Assembly: GCF_000336955.1 (NCBI RefSeq)
Contig: NZ_AOLI01000019.1
Coordinates: 384,813-448,812 of the forward strand
Length of the DNA stretch: 64,000 bases
Source: Haloferax larsenii JCM 13917
GTDB lineage: Archaea; Halobacteriota; Halobacteria; Halobacteriales; Haloferacaceae
Direction: 5' to 3'
Under the pieces are notes generated by a model, which saw only the letters and a list, made by a program, of their open reading frames with translations, was not told the origin of the DNA and searched no databases. Of the stretch, positions 1 through 7,155 are shown piece by piece (within the stretch, counting starts at the first letter, position 1; every line of letters begins with the position of its first letter). Position numbers and translations under genes: made by a program.

Positions 1-280
1 GGAAGTAATAGTAAAGTAACAACTGTGTGTTGGTTTCTAGCGTGATGTCGTCTGAATCGCTCGTGGAACCTCGCGTGATTCGGTCAAAATGAGTGTACGA
101 CCGATGGTTACGATGTCTTCTGCGTGGCTGCAGTCGAGTGACTGGTAGCAAGCATGGAGTCCAATACCCTTCTAGGGTACCCTGCGCCAAGACGTGCCTC
201 TCTTAGTACGCCTCTAGTAAGAGAAAGTGGCATTTGTGACTCAGTCGCTGTTTTCAGAGATTCAAACGAATCGTCAAGTT
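1..280. other. non-coding left edge
   Basis: No convincing gene is visible. The stretch holds two short inverted repeats: TACCCT-tct-AGGGTA at 165-179, and CTCTTA...TAAGAG near 200-223. It lies past the stop codon of the leftward gene that follows, so one of these may help end its transcript. The partner gene to the left is outside the window. Confidence 0.4.
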
Positions 281-1585
281 TCAGGTCCGAGGAGAGGTTA
301 CTGGGTAATCGTCTTTAGACGAGGTCTCGGAAGCACCGGTCGACAATAACTCATCAATATCGGCATCCGTGGGCAGGTGAGCGAGGACGACTGACGTATC
401 GTCGGTCGTGATGCGGACGGTCTGTGTGTCGTGAACCTCGTCAGTGTAGTGTGCGAGTGATGATACCTCTGTGACCTCGGTGATTTCGCTACGGTCGATT
501 CGCCATTGAACCTGTTCCAGAAGTCTGTCGTAGCCAACAATCTCGGTGTCTACGAGGCAGTACTCCATCCAGTGGTAATGGAAGACGTACTCTCCGAGTT
601 TGAGGGGAAGAAACAGCATCGCGACGATAGCGGTGGCAAAAAGCCAAACCGGGATGAACACCCGGACGAGTCGTTGTGCGCCGCCGGTGACTACGAGTGG
701 GAGCAAACAGAGTCCAGTGAATAACCAATATGGGAGTATCAGCCCACTCGTCAACGCGAACGGCCACGCTGCCGAGAGTGTCGCACGGGAATCTGTCGGC
801 ACACTCATTTCGGACTGTCTATCTATTGCATCGAGGTGGGTTGGGTGCGTCTCGGTCGGTGCGAGACCCAGTCTCTGTGTCACACTGTTGTTCCAGTGGT
901 CCAGTTGCCCGGGACGGTGCCGCAGGAGTTCGTACCCGGCTTTCATGCCGAACAGACTCCAAGCCAGCGTCTCGGTCGCCGGTATCTCAGCACGGGTTAA
1001 GAACACCAGCGGTGCGAGGACGATGCAGTACTCGATGGCGCGGTGATTCAGGGCGTAGCTCGTGTACGTCTTGTACTGTTCGTTTCTGATGTACACGTCA
1101 GTACTCTCGAATACGTGCCGAACACAGGCGACCGCCGAAAACGCGAGGAGCCAGACAAGCGCCGAATCAGTCGGTGGCTGCGTGTTCGCAACGAGTGCGA
1201 ACGGTGAGTCGATAACGAACAAGACGGCAAATAGGAGCCATCCAGCACCGAGGAAGAGGTACACGAATAGATTCGGGAGATTTCGAGGGTACACTGGTGG
1301 GGCCCCGCTTACGACGTGGATACCACCCTTCTTTTCGGTGAACCCAGTGAAACTAAACTGACCGTACCCGCGGAACTGGAAGTCCGAGACGGGATACGCA
1401 CACAGACTTTTTGCCGAGGACCACGCGAGGACCAGACCTCCCTCGGCCCAAAAGAACGTCCCGAGAGTGACGACTGACCAGTCTAATATGGTCAGGCCCG
1501 CTGCCGGAAGGAAGATGGCGACCAGAAATGTCAGGTTGGCACGCGTTAGACTGTTTTGGAGGGTTCGCCACTGGACCATCAACAT
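281..1585 (-). CDS. multi-pass membrane protein with soluble C-terminal domain, function unknown
   Basis: The protein has 434 residues. Hydrophobic segments lie near residues 18-55, 103-125, 143-160, 185-195, 270-298 and 303-330, so it should sit in the cell membrane. The last ~100 residues are soluble and strand-rich, a pattern that could be a PH-like domain (inference). I do not recognise the family; a DUF6498-type protein is possible. The ATG at 1585 is preferred over an upstream TTG at 1597 because a TATA-like sequence lies ~25 bases upstream, which would give a leaderless transcript as is usual in haloarchaea. It stands alone next to decayed DNA and tRNA-Val. Confidence 0.7.
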   Translation of the reverse strand: MLMVQWRTLQNSLTRANLTFLVAIFLPAAGLTILDWSVVTLGTFFWAEGGLVLAWSSAKSLCAYPVSDFQFRGYGQFSFTGFTEKKGGIHVVSGAPPVYPRNLPNLFVYLFLGAGWLLFAVLFVIDSPFALVANTQPPTDSALVWLLAFSAVACVRHVFESTDVYIRNEQYKTYTSYALNHRAIEYCIVLAPLVFLTRAEIPATETLAWSLFGMKAGYELLRHRPGQLDHWNNSVTQRLGLAPTETHPTHLDAIDRQSEMSVPTDSRATLSAAWPFALTSGLILPYWLFTGLCLLPLVVTGGAQRLVRVFIPVWLFATAIVAMLFLPLKLGEYVFHYHWMEYCLVDTEIVGYDRLLEQVQWRIDRSEITEVTEVSSLAHYTDEVHDTQTVRITTDDTSVVLAHLPTDADIDELLSTGASETSSKDDYPVTSPRT

Positions 1586-1605
1586 TGATCTAGTCAACTT
1601 ACTAT

Positions 1606-1618
1606 CTGGATAAAATAT
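1606..1618 (-). promoter_or_regulatory. TATA box of the membrane protein gene
   Basis: On the minus strand the sequence reads ATATTTTATCC, centred about 26 bases before the ATG at 1585. That spacing fits an archaeal TATA box serving a leaderless mRNA. Confidence 0.45.
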
Positions 1619-1685
1619 GCGGTCAAGCGGTCGTAAACGGACAATAGAACATCGAAACGTCGTTCGTAAGGTCGCCGTTGGGGTA

Positions 1686-1800
1686 TCAATTGGTGTACGT
1701 CTTGAACTCGTCTCCCCACGTCACGTTGTCCGACCCCTGTGGTCGTTCGGTACACGAACACCGCGTCGTTGTCATCGTTGACGACGGTGATTCCCGCGGA
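1686..1800 (-). pseudogene. possible frameshifted 3' end of a pilin-like or surface protein gene
   Basis: The minus strand encodes GITVVNDDNDAVFVYR in one frame, then SDNVTWGDEFKTYTN and a stop in the next frame. Joined by a one-base shift, the two pieces look like the end of one haloarchaeal exported protein. No start or upstream body is visible, and the adjoining DNA is palindromic debris. The protein type is a guess from composition; degeneration beside a tRNA is the safer statement. Confidence 0.25.
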
Positions 1801-1839
1801 CGAGCAGGCTGCAGTCGGTGAACGCCCTGAAACCGTTGT

Positions 1840-1864
1840 TCGACACGAGGCTTCGCCTCGGTGT
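1840..1864. repeat. perfect hairpin ACACGAGGC-ttc-GCCTCGGTGT
   Basis: A near-perfect inverted repeat with a three-base loop lies between the pseudogene remnant and the tRNA-Val-derived palindrome. Hairpins of this style (arms joined by TTC or TTT) recur in the non-coding patches of this window, for example at 1980-2000 and 63505-63554. It may be a terminator or debris of a palindromic element. Confidence 0.45.
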
Positions 1865-1889
1865 TCGTCGGGTTCTCGAAGAAGCGAAA

Positions 1890-2002
1890 TGGGTTGGGGC
1901 AGATTTGAACTTCGTGAGACGGCTGTCTCACGTACTCACGCTCGCTTTGCTCGCGTGAACCTCACTCGCACCGCTTCGCGGTGCTCGCTGGTTCAAATCT
2001 TT
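1890..2002 (-). repeat. palindromic element with arms copied from the tRNA-Val 3' end
   Basis: In tRNA direction (minus strand) the element starts with an inverted, slightly decayed tRNA 3' end (2002-1984, containing GATTTGAACC). It continues through a core AGCGAGC...GCGAGTGAGGTTCAC with several small hairpins. It ends with a copy of the real tRNA-Val T-loop, T-stem and acceptor strand plus discriminator (1910-1890). That copy matches the 3' end of the tRNA-Val genes at 2063 and 2182. Bases flanking the copy (tcgaag...gaaat) also resemble those after the functional tRNA. The same layout occurs after tRNA-Gly near 41.1 kb. Confidence 0.7.
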
Positions 2003-2062
2003 TGCAACCATACACTTCGACATACGCTCCTCGCTTCGCTCGTCGGTAGTGTCGAAGAGAAA

Positions 2063-2137
2063 TGGGTTGGGGCAGATTTGAACTGCCGGCCTCCTCCATG
2101 TCAAGGAGGTGTCATAACCAGACTAGACCACCAACCC
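2063..2137 (-). tRNA. tRNA-Val (GAC)
   Basis: A 75-nt cloverleaf is visible: a seven-pair acceptor GGGTTGG/CCAACCC, anticodon loop TTGACAT with anticodon GAC, T-arm GGCAG-TTCAAAT-CTGCC, and discriminator A. CCA is not encoded. It is the downstream copy of a tandem pair and is followed at its 3' side by the tRNA-derived palindrome. Confidence 0.95.
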
Positions 2138-2181
2138 TGGTGTTGCGAACATCGTCCAGAGACCAAAGCGCAGGAAGGTAG

Positions 2182-2256
2182 TGGGTTGGGGCAGATTTGA
2201 ACTGCCGGCCTCCTCCATGTCAAGGAGGTGTCATAACCAGACTAGACCACCAACCC
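2182..2256 (-). tRNA. tRNA-Val (GAC), first of tandem pair
   Basis: The sequence and fold are identical to the copy at 2063-2137, 44 bases downstream, so the pair is probably transcribed together from the promoter near 2311. The anticodon GAC reads GUC, the main valine codon in such GC-rich genomes. Confidence 0.95.
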
Positions 2257-2310
2257 GGTTACGGTGCTTCCTACGCCCGCTTGGACGCATCTCTCCGTTG
2301 TCCGGGGTTA

Positions 2311-2320
2311 CAATTTAAGC
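2311..2320 (-). promoter_or_regulatory. TATA box of the tRNA-Val pair
   Basis: The minus strand reads CTTAAATTG about 56 bases before the first tRNA-Val. The spacing resembles that of the tRNA-Gly promoter at 40775 and implies a short 5' leader removed by RNase P. Confidence 0.5.
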
Positions 2321-2457
2321 TTTCGAATCGAACCACGTAGGGCGATTCGCCCGGTGAGCCGGTCCACACCGTAGTATACTGCAGTCCCGGCGTGGCGAAA
2401 TGCACCCTTCGACCGCCGGTTGCGGCGAATCTCGCCAGCCCGACACGCTTAAGAGAG

Positions 2458-2493
2458 TGTACGAATTTGTACATCGTAACCCGAACACGTACA
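2458..2493 (+). promoter_or_regulatory. three TGTACA-like boxes upstream of trpD (candidate TRP boxes)
   Basis: Hexamers TGTACG (2458), TGTACA (2468) and CGTACA (2488) start exactly 10 and 20 bases apart, on one face of the helix, just before the trpD ATG at 2507. In Methanothermobacter the repressor TrpY binds TGTACA 'TRP boxes' before its trp operon. A similar control here is inferred from motif and position only. A TTAAG sequence at 2449 may be the TATA element. Confidence 0.5.
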
Positions 2494-2506
2494 CTGGTGA
2501 TTACAA

Positions 2507-3502
2507 ATGCAGGACTATATTCGGCGCGTTACAGAAGGGTCGGACCTCACGGTCGAGGAGGCACGCGAAGCCGCGAGCGCGGTCTTCGAGGATGCAACTG
2601 AGGCACAAATCGGCGCGCTGCTCTCCGCACTCCGGGCGAAAGGCGAGACAGAAGCCGAGATAGCCGGGTTCGCACAGGGCATGCGCGATGCGGCGCTGAC
2701 CATCGACCCCGACCGTGGACCGCTCGTGGACACGTGCGGGACCGGCGGCGACGACTACGACACCATCAACGTCTCGACGACCAGCGCGCTCGTCGCCGCG
2801 GGCGCGGGTGCCGCGGTCGCCAAGCACGGCAACTACTCCGTCTCTTCTTCTTCGGGGAGTGCCGACGTGCTGGAAGTCGCGGGCGTGAACGTCGAAGCCG
2901 AACCGTCGTCGGTCGAGAAGTGCATCGAAGACAACGGCGTCGGCTTCATGCTCGCACCCGTGTTCCACCCGGCGATGAAGGCCGTCATCGGTCCGCGGAA
3001 GGAACTCGGCATGCGGACTATCTTCAACGTCCTCGGCCCGCTGACGAACCCCGCTGGAGCCGACGCGCAGGTCCTCGGCGTCTACGACCCCGACCTCGTG
3101 CCGATGGTCGCCCGCGCACTCGCGCACATGCCCGTCGAACGTGCGCTCGTCGTCCACGGCTCTGGAATGGACGAAATCGCACTCCACGACGCGACGACCG
3201 TCGCCGAAGTCGATGGCGACGAAGTCACCGAGTACACGCTCACGCCGGGCGACCTCGGACTCGAACAGGCTCCTATCGAGGACGTTGCGGGCGGAACACC
3301 GCAGGAGAACGCCCGCGACCTCGAAGGCATTCTGACGGGCGACGTGACCGGCCCCAAGCGCGACCTCATCCTCGCCAACGCGGGCGCGGCCATCTACGTC
3401 GCCGACCTCGCGGACTCTCTCGAAGCAGGCGTCGAAACCGCCCGCGAAGCCATCGACACCGGCGCGGCGGAAGCCAAACTCGACGCCCTCCGGGAGGCGT
3501 AG
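2507..3502 (+). CDS. trpD: anthranilate phosphoribosyltransferase
   Basis: The enzyme joins anthranilate to phosphoribosyl pyrophosphate, the second committed step of tryptophan synthesis, in the cytoplasm. The 331 residues match the family length. The glycine-rich PRPP site CGTGGD lies at residues 77-82, KHGN at 106-109, and the conserved GPLTNP segment is also present. It is the first gene of trpDFEG and abuts trpF directly (stop at 3502, ATG at 3503). The start at 2507 lies just after the TGTACA boxes. The later trp genes (C, B, A) are not in this window, consistent with the split trp operons of haloarchaea. Confidence 0.95.
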   Translation: MQDYIRRVTEGSDLTVEEAREAASAVFEDATEAQIGALLSALRAKGETEAEIAGFAQGMRDAALTIDPDRGPLVDTCGTGGDDYDTINVSTTSALVAAGAGAAVAKHGNYSVSSSSGSADVLEVAGVNVEAEPSSVEKCIEDNGVGFMLAPVFHPAMKAVIGPRKELGMRTIFNVLGPLTNPAGADAQVLGVYDPDLVPMVARALAHMPVERALVVHGSGMDEIALHDATTVAEVDGDEVTEYTLTPGDLGLEQAPIEDVAGGTPQENARDLEGILTGDVTGPKRDLILANAGAAIYVADLADSLEAGVETAREAIDTGAAEAKLDALREA

Positions 3503-4150
3503 ATGGTCCGCGTGAAAGTCTGTGGCGTCACCCGCGACGCCGACCTCGAAGCAGTCGAATCGGCGGGCGCGGACGCGGTCGGTGTCATCGCCGACGTCTC
3601 CGTCGACACCCCTCGTGAGGTTAGCGTCGCCCGTGCACGCGACCTCGTCGCCTCGGCACCGCCGTTTCTCACCACGACACTCGTGACGATGCCCGAATCC
3701 GTCACTCGCGCACGCGACCTCGTCCGCGAGGTCCGTCCCGACGTGCTACAACTGCACGCGGATTTCTCCCCAGAAGAACTCGCATCCATCCGCGAGGAGG
3801 GCGTCCGCGTCGTTCCGGTGGTCGAAGCGACCGACCTCGAACGAGCGCAGACTGTCGCCCAAGCCGCGGACGCGATTCTCGTCGATACGCCGTCCGAATC
3901 TGGCGGTGGCGGAACCGGCGAAACACACGACTGGGACGCCTCGCGTACCCTCGTCGAAGCCGTGGACGCGCCGGTGATTCTCGCTGGGGGTCTGACCCCC
4001 GCGAACGTCGCCGAAGCCGTCCAGACGGTCCAGCCCGACGGCGTCGATGTCGCAAGCGGCGTCGAAGCCTCGGGCGGCGTGAAGGACCACGATGCAGTTC
4101 GCACGTTCGTCGCGGAAGCGACGCGGAATCGTCAGGAGGTTTCGGCGTGA
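3503..4150 (+). CDS. trpF: phosphoribosylanthranilate isomerase
   Basis: The enzyme catalyses the Amadori rearrangement of phosphoribosylanthranilate, the step after TrpD. The 215-residue TIM barrel shows the N-terminal KVCGVTRDADL motif with the likely catalytic cysteine, and the C-terminal phosphate-binding segment ILAGGLTPANV near residues 155-165. A lysine-poor, Asp/Glu-rich surface marks a salt-adapted protein. Its stop codon overlaps the GTG start of trpE (GTGA), suggesting coupled translation. Confidence 0.93.
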   Translation: MVRVKVCGVTRDADLEAVESAGADAVGVIADVSVDTPREVSVARARDLVASAPPFLTTTLVTMPESVTRARDLVREVRPDVLQLHADFSPEELASIREEGVRVVPVVEATDLERAQTVAQAADAILVDTPSESGGGGTGETHDWDASRTLVEAVDAPVILAGGLTPANVAEAVQTVQPDGVDVASGVEASGGVKDHDAVRTFVAEATRNRQEVSA

Positions 4151-5739
4151 GTCGTCCGCAGACCGACCGCGAGACGTTTGCCGACCGCCTCGCCGACCAC
4201 GACGAACCGGTCGTCACGCACCTCGTCACCGACCTCGACGTGGACGTAGACCCACTGGCCGCGTACACGGCGCTCGCGGAGCGAAGCGAGTACGGATTCC
4301 TCCTCGAAAGCGCCGAGAAGGTCGCATCGAGTAACCCGCAGGGCGCGTTTTCGTCGCCCGCGACGACCGCGGACTCCCACGCTCGCTACTCGTTCGTCGG
4401 CTACGACCCCGAAGCGGTCGTGACGGTCGGACCCGATGGCGTCGACGTGACCGACCTCGGCGGCCCCGCCGCGGCATTCGTCCGCGAGACCGACGGAGAC
4501 GTACTGGACTCGCTTCGCGGCGCGCTTCCGGACCTCCCGCGCGTCAACTTCCCCGACACCGAGCGCCAGACGCTCACTGGCGGACTGGTCGGCTTCCTCG
4601 CCTACGAGGCCGTTTACGACCTCTGGCTGGACGAAGTCGGTCGCGAGCGCCCCGAAACCGACGACCCCGACGCGGAGTTCGTGTTGACCACGCGGACGCT
4701 CGCGTTCGACCACGTCGAAGACACGGTGAAACTCGTCTGCACGCCGGTCGTGACGCCCGATGACGACCCCGAAGACGTGTACGAGTCGGTCGTCGCCGAG
4801 GCCGAGCGCGTCGCCGACAAACTCGCGTCGGCCACCGACCCGAACCCCGGTGGATTCGAACGCACGGGCGACGAGACCGAATCTCGCGAGTCCTACGAAG
4901 CGGCCGTCCGCGAGACGAAACAGCACGTCCGCGACGGCGACATCTATCAGGGCGTCATCTCGCGCACGCGGCGACTCTACGGGCAGGTCGACCCAGTCGG
5001 CTTGTACGCCTCGCTTCGAGACGTGAACCCGTCGCCGTACATGTACCTCCTCCGCCACGGTGAGCGGCGCGTCGTCGGCGCGAGTCCGGAGACACTCGTT
5101 TCGGTTCGCGGCGACCGCGTCGTCGTCAACCCCATCGCGGGGACGTGTCCGCGTGGCTCCGGTCCCGTCGAAGACCGCCGCCTCGCGGGCGAACTCCTCG
5201 CGGACGACAAGGAACGGGCAGAACACACGATGCTCGTCGACCTCGGTCGCAACGACGTGCGCCGGGTCTCCCAACCCGGGAGCGTCCGCGTCGAGGAGTT
5301 CATGAGCGTCGTCAAGTACAGCCACGTCCAGCACATCGAATCGACGGTCTCGGGGACGCTAGATGCCGAATCGGACGCGTTCGACGCGACGCGCGCGACC
5401 TTCCCCGCCGGGACGCTGACCGGTGCGCCGAAGGTTCGCGCGATGGAGATTATCGACGAGTTGGAGGCCGACCCACGCGGCGTCTACGGCGGCGGCGTCG
5501 GCTACTACTCGTGGACTGGCGACGCCGACATGGCAATCGTCATCCGCACTGCGACGGTCGAATCTGACGGCAGCGAAGACGTGGTGACAGTCCGCGCCGG
5601 TGCGGGTATCGTCGCCGACTCGGACCCCGCGTCGGAGTACGACGAGACCGAACAGAAGATGGGCGGCGTCCTCGACGCGCTTCGGAACATCGAGTACGAC
5701 ACCACCGAGAAGTACAACGCACCGGAGGTGTCACGATGA
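4147..5739 (+). CDS. trpE: anthranilate synthase component I
   Basis: The subunit makes anthranilate from chorismate using ammonia from TrpG. The 530 residues contain the chorismate-binding signatures PIAGTCPRG and GTLTGAPKVRAMEII, followed by the conserved C-terminal segment GAGIVADSDPASEYDE. The start is a GTG overlapping the trpF stop. The trpG ATG overlaps its own stop (ATGA at 5736-5739), as expected for two subunits made in equal amounts. The chain lacks a fused glutamine amidotransferase. Confidence 0.95.
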   Translation: MSRPQTDRETFADRLADHDEPVVTHLVTDLDVDVDPLAAYTALAERSEYGFLLESAEKVASSNPQGAFSSPATTADSHARYSFVGYDPEAVVTVGPDGVDVTDLGGPAAAFVRETDGDVLDSLRGALPDLPRVNFPDTERQTLTGGLVGFLAYEAVYDLWLDEVGRERPETDDPDAEFVLTTRTLAFDHVEDTVKLVCTPVVTPDDDPEDVYESVVAEAERVADKLASATDPNPGGFERTGDETESRESYEAAVRETKQHVRDGDIYQGVISRTRRLYGQVDPVGLYASLRDVNPSPYMYLLRHGERRVVGASPETLVSVRGDRVVVNPIAGTCPRGSGPVEDRRLAGELLADDKERAEHTMLVDLGRNDVRRVSQPGSVRVEEFMSVVKYSHVQHIESTVSGTLDAESDAFDATRATFPAGTLTGAPKVRAMEIIDELEADPRGVYGGGVGYYSWTGDADMAIVIRTATVESDGSEDVVTVRAGAGIVADSDPASEYDETEQKMGGVLDALRNIEYDTTEKYNAPEVSR

Positions 5740-6350
5740 GACGCGTCGTCATCGTGGACAACTTCGACTCGTTCACCTACAACCTCGTGGAGTACTTCTC
5801 CGAGCAGACGGTCGACGGCGAACCGCTCGATATCGAGGTGCGGAAGAACACTGCCTCATTGGACGAGATTCGGAACCTCGACCCCGACGCCCTCGTCATC
5901 TCGCCGGGACCGGGGCACCCGAAGAACGACCGCGACGTGGGCGTGACGACCGAGGTACTGCACGAGCTTTCGACCGAGATTCCGACACTCGGTGTCTGCC
6001 TCGGTCTCGAAGCCGCGGTCTACGCTTACGGTGGAACCATCGGCCACGCGCCCGAACCGATTCACGGGAAGGCCTATCCAATCGACCACGATGGCGCGGG
6101 CGTGTTCACCGCGCTGAACGACGGGTTCCCCGCAGGACGCTACCATTCTCTCGTCGCGACCGAAGTGCCGGACTGCTTCGATGTGTCGGCGACGACCGAC
6201 CACGACGGAGAGTCGCTGGTGATGGGCGTCAGGCACACCGAGTATCCAATCGAGTGCGTCCAGTTCCACCCGGAGAGTGTGCTCACGGGGTCTGGACACG
6301 GCGTCGTCAGGAACTTTCTCTCGGCGGTCGCTGGCTTCGAGGTCGCATAG
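5736..6350 (+). CDS. trpG: anthranilate synthase component II (glutamine amidotransferase)
   Basis: The subunit releases ammonia from glutamine for TrpE. The 204 residues follow the class I amidotransferase plan: DNFDSFTYN at the N-terminus, SPGPGHP near residues 56-62, the nucleophile region GVCLGLEA with Cys88, and the partner histidine in VQFHPESVLT. The nucleophile motif reads LGLE where most family members have LGHQ, a small departure. It ends the trp cluster. Confidence 0.93.
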   Translation: MRRVVIVDNFDSFTYNLVEYFSEQTVDGEPLDIEVRKNTASLDEIRNLDPDALVISPGPGHPKNDRDVGVTTEVLHELSTEIPTLGVCLGLEAAVYAYGGTIGHAPEPIHGKAYPIDHDGAGVFTALNDGFPAGRYHSLVATEVPDCFDVSATTDHDGESLVMGVRHTEYPIECVQFHPESVLTGSGHGVVRNFLSAVAGFEVA

Positions 6351-6419
6351 CGGCACGCGCTCTGTCCGGCACACAATCCCGGCCGCGTGCTTTGATTCCT
6401 CGTCCGCGACCTCGGATGG

Positions 6420-6632
6420 TTAGAAGGGAGAGAGGCCGAAGAACGACAGCAACAGCAGCGCGCCGATAATGACGGCCGCGATGGTGACGAGCCGCCACGC
6501 GATTTTCAGCACCAGTCGCCCCACGAGGATGACAACCGCGATAGCCACGAGCACGAGGAGCAGTTGTCCGAGCTGACTGCCGAGGAGACCACCAAGCTGG
6601 AGCGGCACCGCGGTAAGAGATTCGACTACCAT
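6420..6632 (-). CDS. small hydrophobic membrane protein, unknown
   Basis: This 70-residue protein is almost wholly hydrophobic after residue 15, with two probable membrane helices (about 22-44 and 48-66) separated by a KIAWR basic turn. I do not recognise the family. The ATG at 6632 is chosen over a start 15 bases upstream because it begins the conserved-looking hydrophobic stretch. It is convergent with trpG and isolated. Confidence 0.65.
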   Translation of the reverse strand: MVVESLTAVPLQLGGLLGSQLGQLLLVLVAIAVVILVGRLVLKIAWRLVTIAAVIIGALLLLSFFGLSPF

Positions 6633-7155
6633 ACCTGAACATGACACCCGAAGCGAGGATAAGCTTGTGGGGGGATACGGTGGGCCGATTCTGCGTGTGC
6701 CGCCACCGCGAAATCACCGCGTACACCGCCCGAATCACCCCGACTCGATTCAACATACAAAATCTGATACTTCTTGGACTGTCGTCTGTCGTCGGTTCCT
6801 TTATATCCACCTCGTTGATGCGGGACATCCCACCATGTTACATCTTCAGAGGCGGTCGCTCCCCCCTCGCATTCTACTGGATATCTCGGCTACGTCTGTC
6901 GATTTTTCGGTTCGATATTTCACTTCCACTCCGCTCTGGCTACCGTTATGTGGTCAGCCGCCCTCCAACTACAATGTGCACTTCGGACCGCATCGTTCCC
7001 CCGAGACACAATTGAACTAAATATGATAGTTCGGGGGAGAAAGTCCGAAGCCTTAACCGACCACATCACACAGACCAACATCGTTACCCATGCGCGGAAC
7101 TATTCCACACGTACGACGAAACACCCGGACACGCTTCGGGTGGGAGGGACAGTAG
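6633..7155. other. 520-base gap before nrdJ with promoter-like signals
   Basis: No convincing protein gene. CTTTATATCC at 6799-6808 is a good TATA box, 28 bases before an ATG at 6835. The 61-codon frame that follows is rich in S, P, R and L and nearly free of acidic residues, unlike its neighbours. A second AT-rich element (TAAATATG, 7018-7025) could start the nrdJ transcript, giving a leader of about 100 bases. The segment may hold a small RNA. Confidence 0.4.
7122..7148 (+). promoter_or_regulatory. hairpin abutting the Shine-Dalgarno sequence of nrdJ
   Basis: GGGAGGG at 7142-7148 stands seven bases before the nrdJ ATG and can pair with the 3' end of 16S rRNA. A hairpin CACCCG-N9-CGGGTG (7122-7142) ends on the first base of that motif. 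A leadered, Shine-Dalgarno-bearing mRNA is unusual here, where most genes look leaderless, so translational control is plausible. Confidence 0.5.

Noticed and set aside
1890-2063. attL/attR pair of an integrated plasmid or virus at tRNA-Val
   Set aside because: The ends are inverted, only ~150 bases lie between the copies, and no integrase gene is present in the window.
6835-7020. 61-residue protein gene after a good TATA box
   Set aside because: Almost no acidic residues and many S/P/R/L, unlike halophilic proteins; kept only as a finding about a possible RNA.
7028-7048. Possible RNase P RNA (motif like GGAGAAAGTCC)
   Set aside because: The match to the conserved GAGGAAAGTCC is imperfect, the second conserved region is absent, and only ~130 bases remain before nrdJ.
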